Source: Moringa oleifera (lineage: Eukaryota > Streptophyta > Magnoliopsida > Brassicales > Moringaceae). From it: DNA of 64,000 nucleotides. Both the position numbers and the translations under genes were made by a program. The notes under the pieces were generated by a model. That model was not told the origin of the DNA. It saw nothing but the letters and a program-made list of their open reading frames with translations, and did no database searches. Each line of letters opens with the position of its first letter. Within the stretch, counting starts at the first letter, position 1. Location of the stretch: positions 960,479-1,024,478 of the forward strand of contig JAJFZO010000356.1 in NCBI GenBank assembly GCA_021397835.1, written 5' to 3'. Shown here piece by piece: positions 42,401 through 53,800 of the stretch.

Positions 42401-44340
42401 TATATAAAAAATTTTAAGTTAATATTCGTTGCATAAGATATTTAATTTGAATACTTTTAATTTTTTAATCTTTTAATAATATTCAATTTATATCAAATTG
42501 ATAAATTTAATGTTTGATTTATTATTTTTTTAATATAAGAATTTGATTGATAACATAAGATAAAAATTAATATTTTATTTTTATTTTAAAATTAATAAAT
42601 TTTAAATTATTTATATTTTAATTATATTTATAAAATAAATATAATATATTTTTTGAAATTATTGACATCAATTTAAATTAATAAATAAATAATTTATCTC
42701 CAATTGAGATGGATATAATTTCTTATAACTCAAAATTAGGGAAGGGTAAATATGTAAATTCAGTAAACTAAATCCATCATGTTTCTTTCATTGAAGAAAT
42801 ATGGGGCATGCACTGGTTAGGCTAACGATGATGAGCTTAGCTGAGCACCACACATTAATTAGGTGTCTTTTATCCAAGGCCGGTGGTAGGAAACTGGTTC
42901 GCGTGTGATAATGCAGCTAACTATAGGCAGGTCCAATCTTCTCTTCTGTTTGAGAAACTGGTGTTAATGACTCATAATTTTATAGAAGTGTTCAAGTTAC
43001 TTTTCACGTAAAATAAATATAATTATAATAATATAAAAATTCATTTATTTAACATAATATCATCTGGATTCTACACAAATAAATATTATTTATTTTAAAT
43101 TATTTTATGATAAATAATTATAAAACAAAAGGCTAAATAATATATACTATGTAATAAAAATTAAAGAGTAATAATAATAGTTCTCTGCCTTGTGGCCATG
43201 TGATAGACTTGCATAATTATTTTGAAAACAAATGGATGATATTGAAATTTTGTTACTTCATAAAAAGAAAGCACGTGGTGCAAGCGTGGGAAGAATGAAA
43301 GATAAATTTATTGAGGTTGGTGGGTGGGTGCAATAAGTGTGGGTATTTATCTGGTGAAGGCTTTATCGGTCAAAAAGAGGCAACTATTTCTTGCTATATT
43401 CAATGGGCTAACTTGGCCGTGTGGCTATGACCATTGTGCCTCACTTTTGTCAAATGAATTGTGACGTCTTTTGGTTTCACCGCTGTAGATGGACCCAAAC
43501 AGAAGGAGAGAGCTTCCTCAAGCCAATGATGTTTCCTCAAAATTTATATTATTAAATATGATTATTAATTTATTAAATAATATTTTTTCCAAAATTTATC
43601 CTTATTACGTTATAGTATTATAAAAATATAAATTTATTTTTTTATTTAAAATAAAAGTCATAACATATATATTGTTTGGTCAATGAGTGATTTATTTTTT
43701 TATGATTATGATCTAATCTAGTAGATATTATTATTTCTTGACCATAAAAAGAGAGGAAAACGATAGGCTTTCAATTTCAAATCTACAGTAGATTTTGGTA
43801 ACTCAATCAATATGATTCTTATCCCAAGTGTTTTTGACATTTTCTAAAATTTCTTTCACCGAAACTTGGTTTTTTAAATTATTTATTAATTAAGATTTAA
43901 GAGTTATGATAGATAATAAATAAAAGGATGCTTTGATTATACTTCATTTTTTATAATTATTATTGATTACGAGTTAAATATGATTATATTTAAACTATTA
44001 TCATTAAAAAAATCAAATTTTATTAAGTAATAAAAATATTTTTTTATTAAAATTATAAAAAACCCGTAAATCAAAAATAATTCAAATTTGAATGATGAAT
44101 TTAAAATGTAACATAATATTTATTTAAGTCATTTGTTAGATATTTTAACAATAAAAATATTTTTAACTTTTTATAATTGTTGAAATCGAGTTTCAATTTA
44201 AATCAAATTGATAATTGAGGTTCGAGTTATTTTTTTAAATATTAAAATTTAATTAATAATATAACATAAATATCAAATTTTTTATATAATATTCATTCTA
44301 AAATTGATAAGTTATTTAGTGAAAGCTAAGCCTGCAAGCA
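39455..44340. other. AT-rich intergenic region
   Basis: No gene was recognised. Low-complexity AT-rich blocks (40240-40800, 42000-42700, 43550-44300) share motifs such as 'tttaaattaaaattttat' and 'taaatattaaaaatat'. A GC-richer island at 39930-40200 has no recognisable protein. A 26 bp identical direct repeat (41013-41038 and 41333-41358) flanks about 290 bases of ordinary DNA. Confidence 0.55.
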
Positions 44341-44350
44341 AAAAACTACT

Positions 44351-44417
44351 TCAAGATTAACAAAGAAGAACAACTTGACGACTCTTTGAAGATTAACAAA
44401 GAAGATCAATTTGATGA
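44351..44417 (+). repeat. 36 bp tandem duplication
   Basis: TCAAGATTAACAAAGAAGAA (44351) and TGAAGATTAACAAAGAAGAT (44387) each continue with 'caacttgacga' or 'caatttgatga'. The period is 36 bp, a multiple of three. It lies just outside the left LTR of the copia element. Confidence 0.85.
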
Positions 44418-44526
44418 TAGCATCAATTCATATTTTGAAGAGATACGGTGAAGAAAAAGTAGTTGAAGCTATTTCTTGTTCAATAAAATTCAAAAAAAAA
44501 AAAAAAAGAAAAGAGAATGGTAGAAT

Positions 44527-44739
44527 TGTTGGATTAGATTATATTTACGTTCATATTTATTTTTAAATTAATTTTTATTTTTATTAAAATAAATTAACAT
44601 TACAATAGTTAAATTTTATTTAATAAAATTGCTATAAGCTTATATAATCATGTACGTATTAATGATGTATTATTTTCAAACAATAGTAATACAAAACCCT
44701 AACTGTCTCTCTTTTTCATACTTAATTATAATCTTCACA
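44527..44739 (+). repeat. 5' LTR of the copia element
   Basis: It starts TGTTGGATTAGATTATATTT and ends CTTCACA. It aligns along its whole length with 48627-48854, sharing 'ataagcttatataatcatgt' / 'ataagcttgtataattacat' and a TCTCTTTTTCATACTT / TCTCTTTTCATACTTT block. Confidence 0.88.
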
Positions 44740-44751
44740 TGGTATTGAAGC
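44740..44751 (+). other. Primer-binding site (initiator tRNA-Met type)
   Basis: TGGTATTGAAGC directly follows the LTR. The consensus copia site is TGGTATCAGAGC, complementary to the 3' end of initiator tRNA-Met. Nine of twelve bases agree. Confidence 0.75.
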
Positions 44752-45179
44752 AACATTTCATAAAATAGACCACGCATAACGAGTAAAATTATTAATAAAA
44801 GAAAGATAATATCATAATTCTCATTTTATGTTGATAGAAGAAGGTCCCTATCAAGTTGGTGCAAAAGTAAATGAAATACTTTTTCTCAAAGGTAATGGAA
44901 AAAATTTAGCTAGTTTGCAACTGCAACAATGTGTTCTTAAATCTCTTAATGCTTCGGTACAAAACCAAAACCTTAAACGTGATGATGAAACATCGCAAAG
45001 ATGAGAATGTCATAAATAAAAACTAAAAGACAATTGATTCAAATGAAAAAAAAAATAACAAATCAACATTAAAAGTTACAAAGTCTAGTATTTGAAGTTG
45101 ACTTAAAATGTAAAATTCCTCTTAGAATTGTGAGTGCTACACATAACAAGCATTAAAAGAAAAGAGTAACATTTATTTA

Positions 45180-45640
45180 AAACTATAATTAGCTAATAGG
45201 AATAAGATTCAAAACAAGATTAGGAATGTGATAGATAATGAAAAGAGAAAAAGAATATAAGACAACAAAACCAACTTTTCCAAGGGTACCATCAATAGTC
45301 ATAATTGATAATCTATGTAAGCGATAAGAAAATAAAAAATGAAAAATTAGATGAAATATGATGAGAAACTGTAGAACGTAAGACCCATAATGAAGAAGAC
45401 ACACTTGAAACACTAGATGATGACAAACCAATATGAAAGGAAGCAAATATGACATATGGTTATATTGCAAAGAATTATTGAAACTATTCAAACATTTCTA
45501 AGTTTAATGATGAAGCAACTGCTTGAAAGTTCGAGCTTTCTAATATTGTTTTTACTTGCAATAACTGCATTCATCACAGGCCACTATTATTCTAACTAAC
45601 TGCGAAAAACAAACAAACAACCAATTAAAAAATAAATGTA
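45180..45640 (-). pseudogene. Copia gag-end/protease remnant in inverted orientation
   Basis: On the minus strand, one frame reads SSSSVSSVSSSLWVL and then RSTVSHHISSN. This matches the copia protease entry 'SSS.WVLDSGASHHMS', with the catalytic DSG changed to RST. A shifted frame continues TIDGTLGKVG and then YHIPNLVLNLIPIS, matching 'TADGTP.PLAGVGSV' and 'vyHIPNLTLNLvSVsQL'. Upstream frames have a Gln/Phe-rich segment like the end of copia gag. It lies antisense to the reverse transcriptase of the surrounding element, so it is either an internal inversion or a nested fragment of another copy. Confidence 0.75.
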
Positions 45641-45851
45641 GATAACACTAAAAAAAGTCTAACTGTATTCAAACACAAAATCAAAATTACACATTGATAA
45701 TCACTATGTGCTTTAATTTCTATAATTTCTATATAGGTCTTGTGCCAAACAATTTCAAGCATTTAAGTAGTAGTGGTGGCCCCATGTGCTATCACCATAT
45801 GTTCTAATATTGATGACAAATTTCACTAAGGAAGCTTAGTTAGACACTCCT

Positions 45852-45887
45852 CCCCCCCCCCCCCCCCCACCCCCCCAAAAAAAAAAA
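45852..45887 (+). repeat. Homopolymer C17-A-C7-A11
   Basis: A run of 17 C, one A, seven C and eleven A lies inside the copia element, near the junction between its inverted and direct parts. Exact lengths may be affected by sequencing or assembly. Confidence 0.9.
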
Positions 45888-46859
45888 GATGCTCTTGAAA
45901 CTTGATTTGCCAAATTTCCTTAGAAAACAATTAAGCTATTATGATATCAAAAGGCCTTTTAATTACCAAAGGGATCAAAAATGTATGTTGAATTCCAATA
46001 TCTAAGTGAGCTCATTATATGAACTTATGCTTCTATTATCTATCATGGTAGATCAAACCCTTTTAATTATTTGATCTTTTTCACACCTTTCTTCTTTGCC
46101 ATTAATTTTGTGAACCTCCAAGCATATATTTTAATAAAGGCCCATAACCCATGATGCAAAAGTATTTAAAGACTCTAATTCCATGTGAAGATTATAAAAC
46201 ATGAAAAATAGTTAGTTTATTATTATTATTGCTTGATAATAATACATCACTAACATATATGATTATATAAACTTATAATTAAGCAATTGATTATTCTAAA
46301 ACTAATATATTTTGACTAAAAAGAAATATATAAAGATAAAGACTAATTTAAATATAAAAAAAGCATAGATATGACGTGTTATCTTATTAGTGATGTATTT
46401 AAATGAAAGTAAATCATATGTATCTCATTATGCGATAGTACTTGAGATATTCATTTCTTTTCTATTCTTATGACTCTTCACACTATGAATAGATCTAATT
46501 TCATTTATATTGGTCCTTTCACTCTTGGTACAAATGATTCATTTATTATTTCACATATATTCATTCACCCTTTAGATCATGATTCTTGTAAGATTAACAT
46601 TGATAATTTAGCAAACACTAGTATCATAGTCATTGTTGATCCTAAAACTATATAGATCTTGATTTATTTAGGCTTAACATTGATAATTTAAGAGATATTG
46701 GTATTATAGTCCTTGCTATTTCTATCATTACTTTACTTTTTCTAATAGTTTTAGTACCTTTTGAGATTATGGATCCTCCTTATTATATTATCCTTAACTT
46801 ATTTGGAAGTCAACTAAACTCTTAGACTTTATTAAATTATGTATTTCATTTTTTTTATA

Positions 46860-47700
46860 TTTTTTAAGCTTTTATTCATCATCTTTCTAAGCCTTTTTCC
46901 TTTAAAAAGGCTATAATAGAAGAACTTACTACTCTACATCAGACTTCTACTTGAGAATTTGTGACTTTTCTGTCGAGTAAATATGTGATTAGCTCTCATT
47001 TGATTTATAAAATCAAATCCAAATCTAATAGGTTTATTAAAAGGCACATGGTTTGATTGATTGCTAAAAGATATTATCAGGAGTACATTTTAGATTTTAA
47101 AGAGACTTTTTTCCTTATTGCAAAATGACTATGGTATGCATTCTCATTTTAGTCGCCTCTATTCATCAATGACATTTTTAAGATGGATGTTTAAAATGTC
47201 TTCTTAAATAGTGATCTTCAAGAAAAAAGTTCTTTATAATTTAGTGAAGTTTAAATGCTTTAAAAAGCTTTTTATGGTCTCAATCAGGTAGTTCAAGTTT
47301 TGGTTTGAAATTTTATTTTTACCACTTTTAGTTTTTATTCAAGCTATTATGATTCTAGTTTATTTGTCAAAAACACTTTCATTGGTTGTATTTTGCTTTT
47401 TTCATATGTTGATAATATGATTAGTACTGGTAATGATCTTGATGAAATTGTCGTACTGAAAATAGAATTAGTACGTTGTTTTACAATGAAATATTTGTAG
47501 TCACTTGGGTATTAAAATTACTGTCTTTTCAATGCTATCTTCTTTTTCAAACTAAATACATAGTTGATATTTTTTAGCATGCTTGGCTTATTGATAATAA
47601 AATTGTTAATACTTTTTTAAAACTTAGTGCTCACTATTCTCCTTCTGATGTAGTTTTTTTTTTACAAGATCCTAATTTATATCGTATTATTTTTGGCAAT
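46860..47700 (+). pseudogene. Copia reverse transcriptase remnant
   Basis: Plus-strand frames read KKAIIEELTTLHQ near 46910, VISSHLIYKIKSKSNRFIKR near 46985, then LIAKRYYQEYILDFKETFF, followed by MDVKNVFLNSDLQEK near 47183. These match the copia blocks 'A...E..AL..N.TW', 'IG.KWVYKIK...DGsieRyKARLVAKGf.Q.yGiDYeETFaPVaK' and 'qMDVknAFLNGdL.EEVYM'. Further on, FKxLFMV (ALYGLKQ), then CFLLFSYVDNMISTGNDLDEI near 47390-47450. The catalytic YVDD has become YVDN. Stops and frameshifts are frequent. Confidence 0.85.
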
Positions 47701-47849
47701 TAGTTTATTTCACCATTATCAGTTCATATATTATGTGTGCAATTTATATAATTAGCCAGTTTATTGCTTTACTTACTCTAGTTTATTGGGTTATTGTTCT
47801 TTGTATTTTAAGGTATTTTTAAGGTATTCAATTTCAAAGTTTTCTACTT

Positions 47850-48550
47850 TCTTTTACTTTATCCTTGGAGTTACGTGCATACTTTACTGCTGCATGGACT
47901 AATAATTCTATGGATCAAAAATCTACTATTAGGTTTTGTTTTTTTTTTTGGCTACTCTTATTTTTTAAAAAAACAAGAAACAACATATTATTTTTTGATC
48001 TCCTATAGAGATAAAGAATCGTATTATGTATTTTACTATTTACGAGGTAGTTTGGTTACGTTAGCTGCCTTAAAAAATGGGAGTCTTTCTTTCTTAACCC
48101 ACTTGGATGTATTATGATAATAAAAGATATGTAGAACATTGGGTGAAATTTAATCCTCCATAAGCAAACCAAACATATTAAGGTTGATCATTATATCATT
48201 GAGCATCACTATCAGATTGATATCTTTACATTGCCTTTTTTTTTTCTTCTTAATATAAATTATTGATTTGTTTACCCAATTGCACTTGATTTTGCCTTTT
48301 CATTTTCGATCTTCCATAGAGGTAAAAAATCATTCTATGCCTTTTACTATTTACTGGATAATTTGATTGCATTGGTTGCTTGCAAAAATAAGAGTCTTTC
48401 TTTCTTAATCCATTTAGATGTATGATGATAATGATAATAAGAGCTATGTAGAATATTGTGCAAACTTCCATATTCTATTAGCAGACCAAACATATTAACA
48501 TTGATTTTCATATTACGAGGGATCATTATCAGATTTTTTTATCATATCAT
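47850..48550 (+). pseudogene. Copia RNase H tail, partly duplicated in tandem
   Basis: DQKSTIRFCFFF near 47910 matches 'D.RSTSGycfflG' of copia RNase H. Two diverged copies of the following region start near 47998 and 48309. Each runs from 'gatctcctatagag' / 'gatcttccatagag' through 'ttactatttac' and 'gagtctttctttcttaa' to a segment encoding KQTKHIKVDHYI / KQTKHINIDFHI. That is the family motif 'RTKHIEVDyHFvRe'. The period is about 311 bp. The 3' LTR begins shortly after. Confidence 0.8.
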
Positions 48551-48626
48551 ACTTGATTTTGGATTTTCATTTTTGTTGGGTAAATTTTCAATTTTCCTAC
48601 AATCACATTAGAAATTTGAAGAAAAA

Positions 48627-48854
48627 TATTAAATTAGATCATATTTATACTTGCTTTTATCTTTAGATTAGTTCTTATCTTTTATAATTTATCTTAATCA
48701 AAATAAATTAACTTTAAAGTAGTTTAATTTGGTTAAACAATAATTGTTTATAAGCTTGTATAATTACATGTAAGTGATATGTTATTCTAAAATAATAACA
48801 ACAAAAAATCCTACCCATCTTTCTCTTTTCATACTTTATTCTATAATTTTAACA
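48627..48854 (+). repeat. 3' LTR of the copia element
   Basis: This is the partner of 44527-44739. Its first bases have decayed (TATTAAATTAG against TGTTGGATTAG) and it ends TTTTAACA. The A/G-rich stretch just before it (GAAATTTGAAGAAAAA) may be the polypurine tract. Confidence 0.85.
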
Positions 48855-50600
48855 AGAAAAACGCGATCATTGATCGTTATGCCTTTGAATAACATGAAAT
48901 TGAGAATAATTTTCATTTCTTATGAACAAATTTGAATTATGTCATCTAAGTGATTTAGTGGCTTCAAGAGTTTTTTCGACTTTCACACATCCTGGTGTGT
49001 TTTAATTTAATGTCCTTGGTCAGTCTATGCTATGGTAATAGTTAATGGATGAGTTAGTCCTCTTAATAAGCTTTTTTAACTTTTATATTCCCTTGATATT
49101 ATTTGAGTTCATACTGTCTCTATGTTATATTTTACCTACAATTTATGGAGCATGTCGGTGAACCCAAATTGTATTATTTTATTGGATCTGGAGCTTATCC
49201 CTCATGCCTTTGCCCATATTGTATTTTGGTATATCATCACCATTCTTATTGTGTAATAGTCATAAAGAACATTTGTTATGAGTATATTCTAATATGTTAA
49301 TTAAATTGACATAATTGGATTTAGTTATAATTATTTATAAATTTTTAATAATTTTAGAACTTATTAATTAAAATTATATTCAAATTAAGAGAGTTTTTTT
49401 TTTTGAAATGTTATGGATTTAATGCAAGCTGAAGATAGTAAATTTCGTACTGTGAACTTTTTGACACTTACAAATGTGCTGAAGTTCATGGACAACATTT
49501 TTAGACCGTCACCTAAAGTCATAGGACTAAGACTTTTACATCTTTTATATTATTTTTTAAAGCAGGATATTTTTAATTTTAATTATTATTAACTATATTA
49601 TTATATTATTAATGGAACTTCCGGGATAGTAACTTTTATTACCGTCACTAAATATTCTGCAGGAGTCGCAGGCTTTAAGCAAACAAATATTTTATTAATA
49701 ACTTATAAAATATTTAAAATATACACAAAATGGAATAGTTAAAAAATATTTGTAATTTAATAACTTAAAAGTTGAAATAATAGAAATCAGGGCTTTTTTC
49801 GTAAAAAGAGAAAGTTTAGTTGGTGAATGTTGCAGATAGGGGGCGAGAGAGAGAGAGAGAGAGAGAGACGCCAGGACACGATGTTGAATGAGGAGATGGG
49901 ATGAGATCATCTCCCTCGTTAGCGTCTGGTTACGTTGCACCTTCGAAACTCGAGTTGAGGCACCGGGCCCCACATCCAATCTGTCGGTCTTTCCCAGCAA
50001 GCCACCCACTGCGCATCTTTCCGTTTTAGTTTACAGGTAGCGGCACTAAACGGGCTGGGTCGCTCTGTCTGGGCAGATCAGCCCAAAAGAAATGATTCCG
50101 CTCTGGACTTTCTGAATGAAGGACCCGTAATTAAGAATATCAAGCTAAGGGTAAACATTACTTAACATCTAGAACTATACTTGGCGGCTTAAACTGAATC
50201 CTCATATTTAAAAGTAAGATAATAAATTTTAATATAGTAATTTAATTTAAATTTAATCTTAGTTTAACGATTATTTTTGTATTTATATATGGATCTAGAG
50301 TATCAAAATCAATCCACATAGTGACTAATCGGTCCAGAAGAGTATGCTGCAGCATCACCTCATGATTTCTCCTTGTGATCACTCTGATAAAGCTGGCCCT
50401 TCCTCCAGGCTAGATTAATATGTGATACTACCAAAATATGCTCAATTAAGAGTTTTGATTGACTACTGATCCATTACAGAGTCAGCCGAATATGAAGATA
50501 ATCCAAGTTCATCATGAAGTAAATAGATTTTGAACATGAACTACGCGCATAAATATTTATATCAATTCTTGGTCTAATTAGGTTACACGATCAAATACCC
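48855..50600. other. Intergenic region with GC-richer island and (GA)n
   Basis: No gene was recognised. A (GA)12 run lies at 49845-49868, within a less AT-rich island at about 49800-50130. An open frame of 104 codons on the minus strand crosses it (50009-49695) but resembles nothing I know and is partly the repeat. The end nearest 50804 holds the 3' UTR of the ABC transporter. Confidence 0.55.
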
Positions 50601-50803
50601 TTTTTACATTTACAGCAACACAACCTTCAAAACTTGTTCACTCAAGTCATTCCTCATCATCTCCTTCCTAATAATATTACTAATTCTACATATCTTCAAA
50701 GACAATACACCAATATCTAATACCCAATTCAAGCTTCACTGGTCTGTCTCCATGACTTAGGCCATGCTTGACTTATGCTTTATATCTACAAGAAGCTCAC
50801 CTT

Positions 50804-53800
50804 CTACCTCAGTTGGAAGTTGAGTGTCCTTATGCAGAAGGCAAACAGGAAAGCGAAGAAGACTGTGAAGCCAACCAAGACAGCAGCAACTGGCCCCATG
50901 AAGTTCGGATCGTAACCGAAATGGTTTTCGATGTACCATTTAATAGTCGGGTCTTCTTGCATTCCAGGAACTTTAATGGTGTCCACCACATCGCCATACT
51001 GTGACACGATCAATCCGTAAACTGTCCATGCAACCGGGCAGATCCAGTAGTACCAAACCCACCACTTGGGAATTCTCTGAAATATCAAACAGAAACAGAG
51101 TGAGCATTAATGACGTTGATAAGACCATGCATTTCATATGTTTTGGGCCGGAAACAAGTTAGACGTACCGGTCTGGGGATGAAGAAGCCAGAGAAGAGAT
51201 TGAAGAGGGCGTAGAATGCTGCGGCGAAGATAGCTGCTACTTGGTGGTTTGGTGTGATGGAAACAGTCATCATGCCGTAGTATGTGAAGTAAAGGAAGGA
51301 GAAGAAGGTGACGAAGAAGAACCAGAAGAACTTTGCGGCTGTCCATTGGAAGCTCACCATCGCATACACAATAAGTGTGTAATATGTGGTTTGAATCAGA
51401 ACGTATGGTATTTCAGCTAACACCTGTGCGAGGGCATAAGGTAATGCAGAGTACATCCCGGCTGCTCTTTCTCGGTAGAACACCGTTCTTTCTATGGCCA
51501 CTATAGGCTGTACAGTTGAGCAGTTGTTGATTCCAACGAACAAGACAGCAGCATACATAGCCCCGATGATCATGGTAAGATCACTCACGGTGTCCCTGAA
51601 GATCATCAAAAATAGAGAACATAAGAACATAAGTAATTTGACTGAGATGATTGTCAGGATCATTAAGACTTTGATTTTCTAAGTAGAGACGAACCTTTTA
51701 GTGCCAACCCTCCAGAATATTGTACCGACCATTAGAGCAGCGGTGAGAGTGAAGAAGAATCTGACGAGGTTATAATCAGGGCTTCTCCAGTAAGTCCACC
51801 ATTGCTTCCAGAGGCAAGATTTGAACTGTCCCCATGTGGATTGTGAATACTGAGTTTCGAAATAGAGGTCCTTTGCTCCTGGTGGTGGATTGCTCAACTC
51901 TTTCACTAAAGCCTTGTTTCGCCTGATCATGCCAAATAAATTAGTTCAGGATCAGGAATGAGAACTCAAAAAGAATTACTCCAGCTAAAAGATTATAACA
52001 TATTTGAGTTTATCGATTGACTTACTGATGCAAGGATGACGACTTATAGTGCTCAGCGAAGTCCATTCCAAGCCGGACTTCAGCTGCTACCGAGCTCACT
52101 TCTAGCATCCATGTTGCTGGGTTGTATTTTTCTTTGATTTTGGGGACTCCAGGGATTGCCTGCAATCGTGTGTAGTGTGGAATAAGATGATGATTTCAGC
52201 TATTCCCAATATATTCCAGTGTCATAGTAGAATTCAGTATGTTAAAGCACCTCGAAGTATTCAATGATCTTATGAGAATTCCGTCCCAACGGGCCTGCAT
52301 AGATCACTTGTCCTCCTCTCTTCATCAACAGCAGCTCATCGAAGGCTTCAAAGATGTCAATGCTAGGCTGATGGATTGTGCAGACAACAGTTCTGCCTGT
52401 GTCCACTGTGTTCCTCACTGTCCTCATGACAATGGCAGCTGCCCTTGCATCAAGCCCAGAGGTGGGCTCATCCATGAAAATGATTGAAGGATTAGCAACA
52501 AGCTCGACTGCAATTGTCAACCTCTTTCTCTGTTCTGTTGACAACCCTGTGATTCCTGGGAGCCCCACTATGGCGTCCTTCAGATTGTCCAGCTCAACCA
52601 ATTCCATCACTTCATCCACAAAAATCTGAAACCAAGAAAACAGTGAGAAAATTGCATCAGGAGTTGAATTTCTGCTTAGAAGAATGTTTACCAAAAGGTA
52701 TGAAGGCTGTCATTTCTTACCATCTTTTCCTCTTTGCTCACTTCTTTGGGTAGCCGAAGGAAAGCTGAATAGACCAGAGATTCTCTTATGGTGACTTGAG
52801 GCGAGTGGATATCATTTTGTTCACAGTAACCGGAAATTCTTGCGAAGGTCTCTTGATTCTTGGGGAATCCCGAGATTCTGATATCACCTTCGATGTATCC
52901 ACCTGTCTTTCTTCCCGCTAAAACATCCATCAAAGTCGTCTTCCCGGCTCCACTTACACCCATCAAGGCAGTCAAAACTCCAGGCCTAAATGCACCTGTT
53001 ACTCCCCGAAGTAATTGGAGCTTGTCCTGTCCTACTCCTTGTTCCTTCATTTCCTGTTACAATGTAGAAAATGAGCAACCAGGGCCGTTCATGAAACAGG
53101 ACTATATGATCAGGCAGATCCGCTTGTATAAAGGAAACAGGATTCTTACAGGGGGCATGTCCACATAATAGTCCACACTGTCGAAGGACATAGCAAGCGG
53201 AGTGAAGGGAAGAACCATTCCCCTCTTGGGAGAAACACCGTTGGCTGCCTCAAGTACTGAATCAGCATTTCTACTAATTCCATTGGGATTGGACCGACTG
53301 CTCATCCTACGGATAGCCATTTCTCCTGAAAAATTTGAGGCAGATGTAAGGGATAATCTATTTCGTCGGTGACAAAATATAGTCTATAATGTTGTGTTTC
53401 TTACTTGAATTGTTTCCATCTGAAGAAGATAATGATCGGAAGGTTGGATCTTTCTTTGATTTTGTTACTTTTAATCTTGGTTCCTCCTTGGAATCCTCTT
53501 GTTTAGCCCCCACTTCTTCTGCTGTTTCTTCAGAAATTATGGCTTGTTGCTTCCCAGGAGCTATTAATCAAACATGTATACAGGAAAGGTTAGTTATATT
53601 GACAAAGAAACAAATGTGGAATTGGAAATGGAAAATTTTCATTATGACTTGAAGTGAATGCTGAAACTTACGACTTAGATACATGAGAGCAAGAGTGAAG
53701 AGGACATTGAAGAGCAAAGTGAAGCCGACAAGTGCTCCAACACCAATCCAGTACCAGTTTCTGTCTGGGAAGATATCAAAGTTTTTGAGCACTGCCACTC

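Larger units (their letters stand above)
44527..48854 (+). mobile_element. Degenerate Ty1/copia retrotransposon, internally rearranged
   Basis: It has two LTRs of 213 and 228 bp and a primer-binding site immediately after the left LTR. Near-identical 5 bp target-site duplications flank it (AGAAT at 44522-44526, AGAAA at 48855-48859). Reverse transcriptase and RNase H remnants read on the plus strand, in agreement with the PBS. A gag/protease remnant reads on the minus strand at about 45180-45640. All frames are broken. The length is near the 4.5-5 kb usual for copia, so only modest sequence is missing, including a recognisable integrase. Confidence 0.85.

Noticed and set aside
45852..45887. 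Assembly gap or vector junction at the poly-C/poly-A run
   Set aside because: Copia-related DNA continues on both sides. A homopolymer alone is not evidence of a join, though its length may be unreliable.
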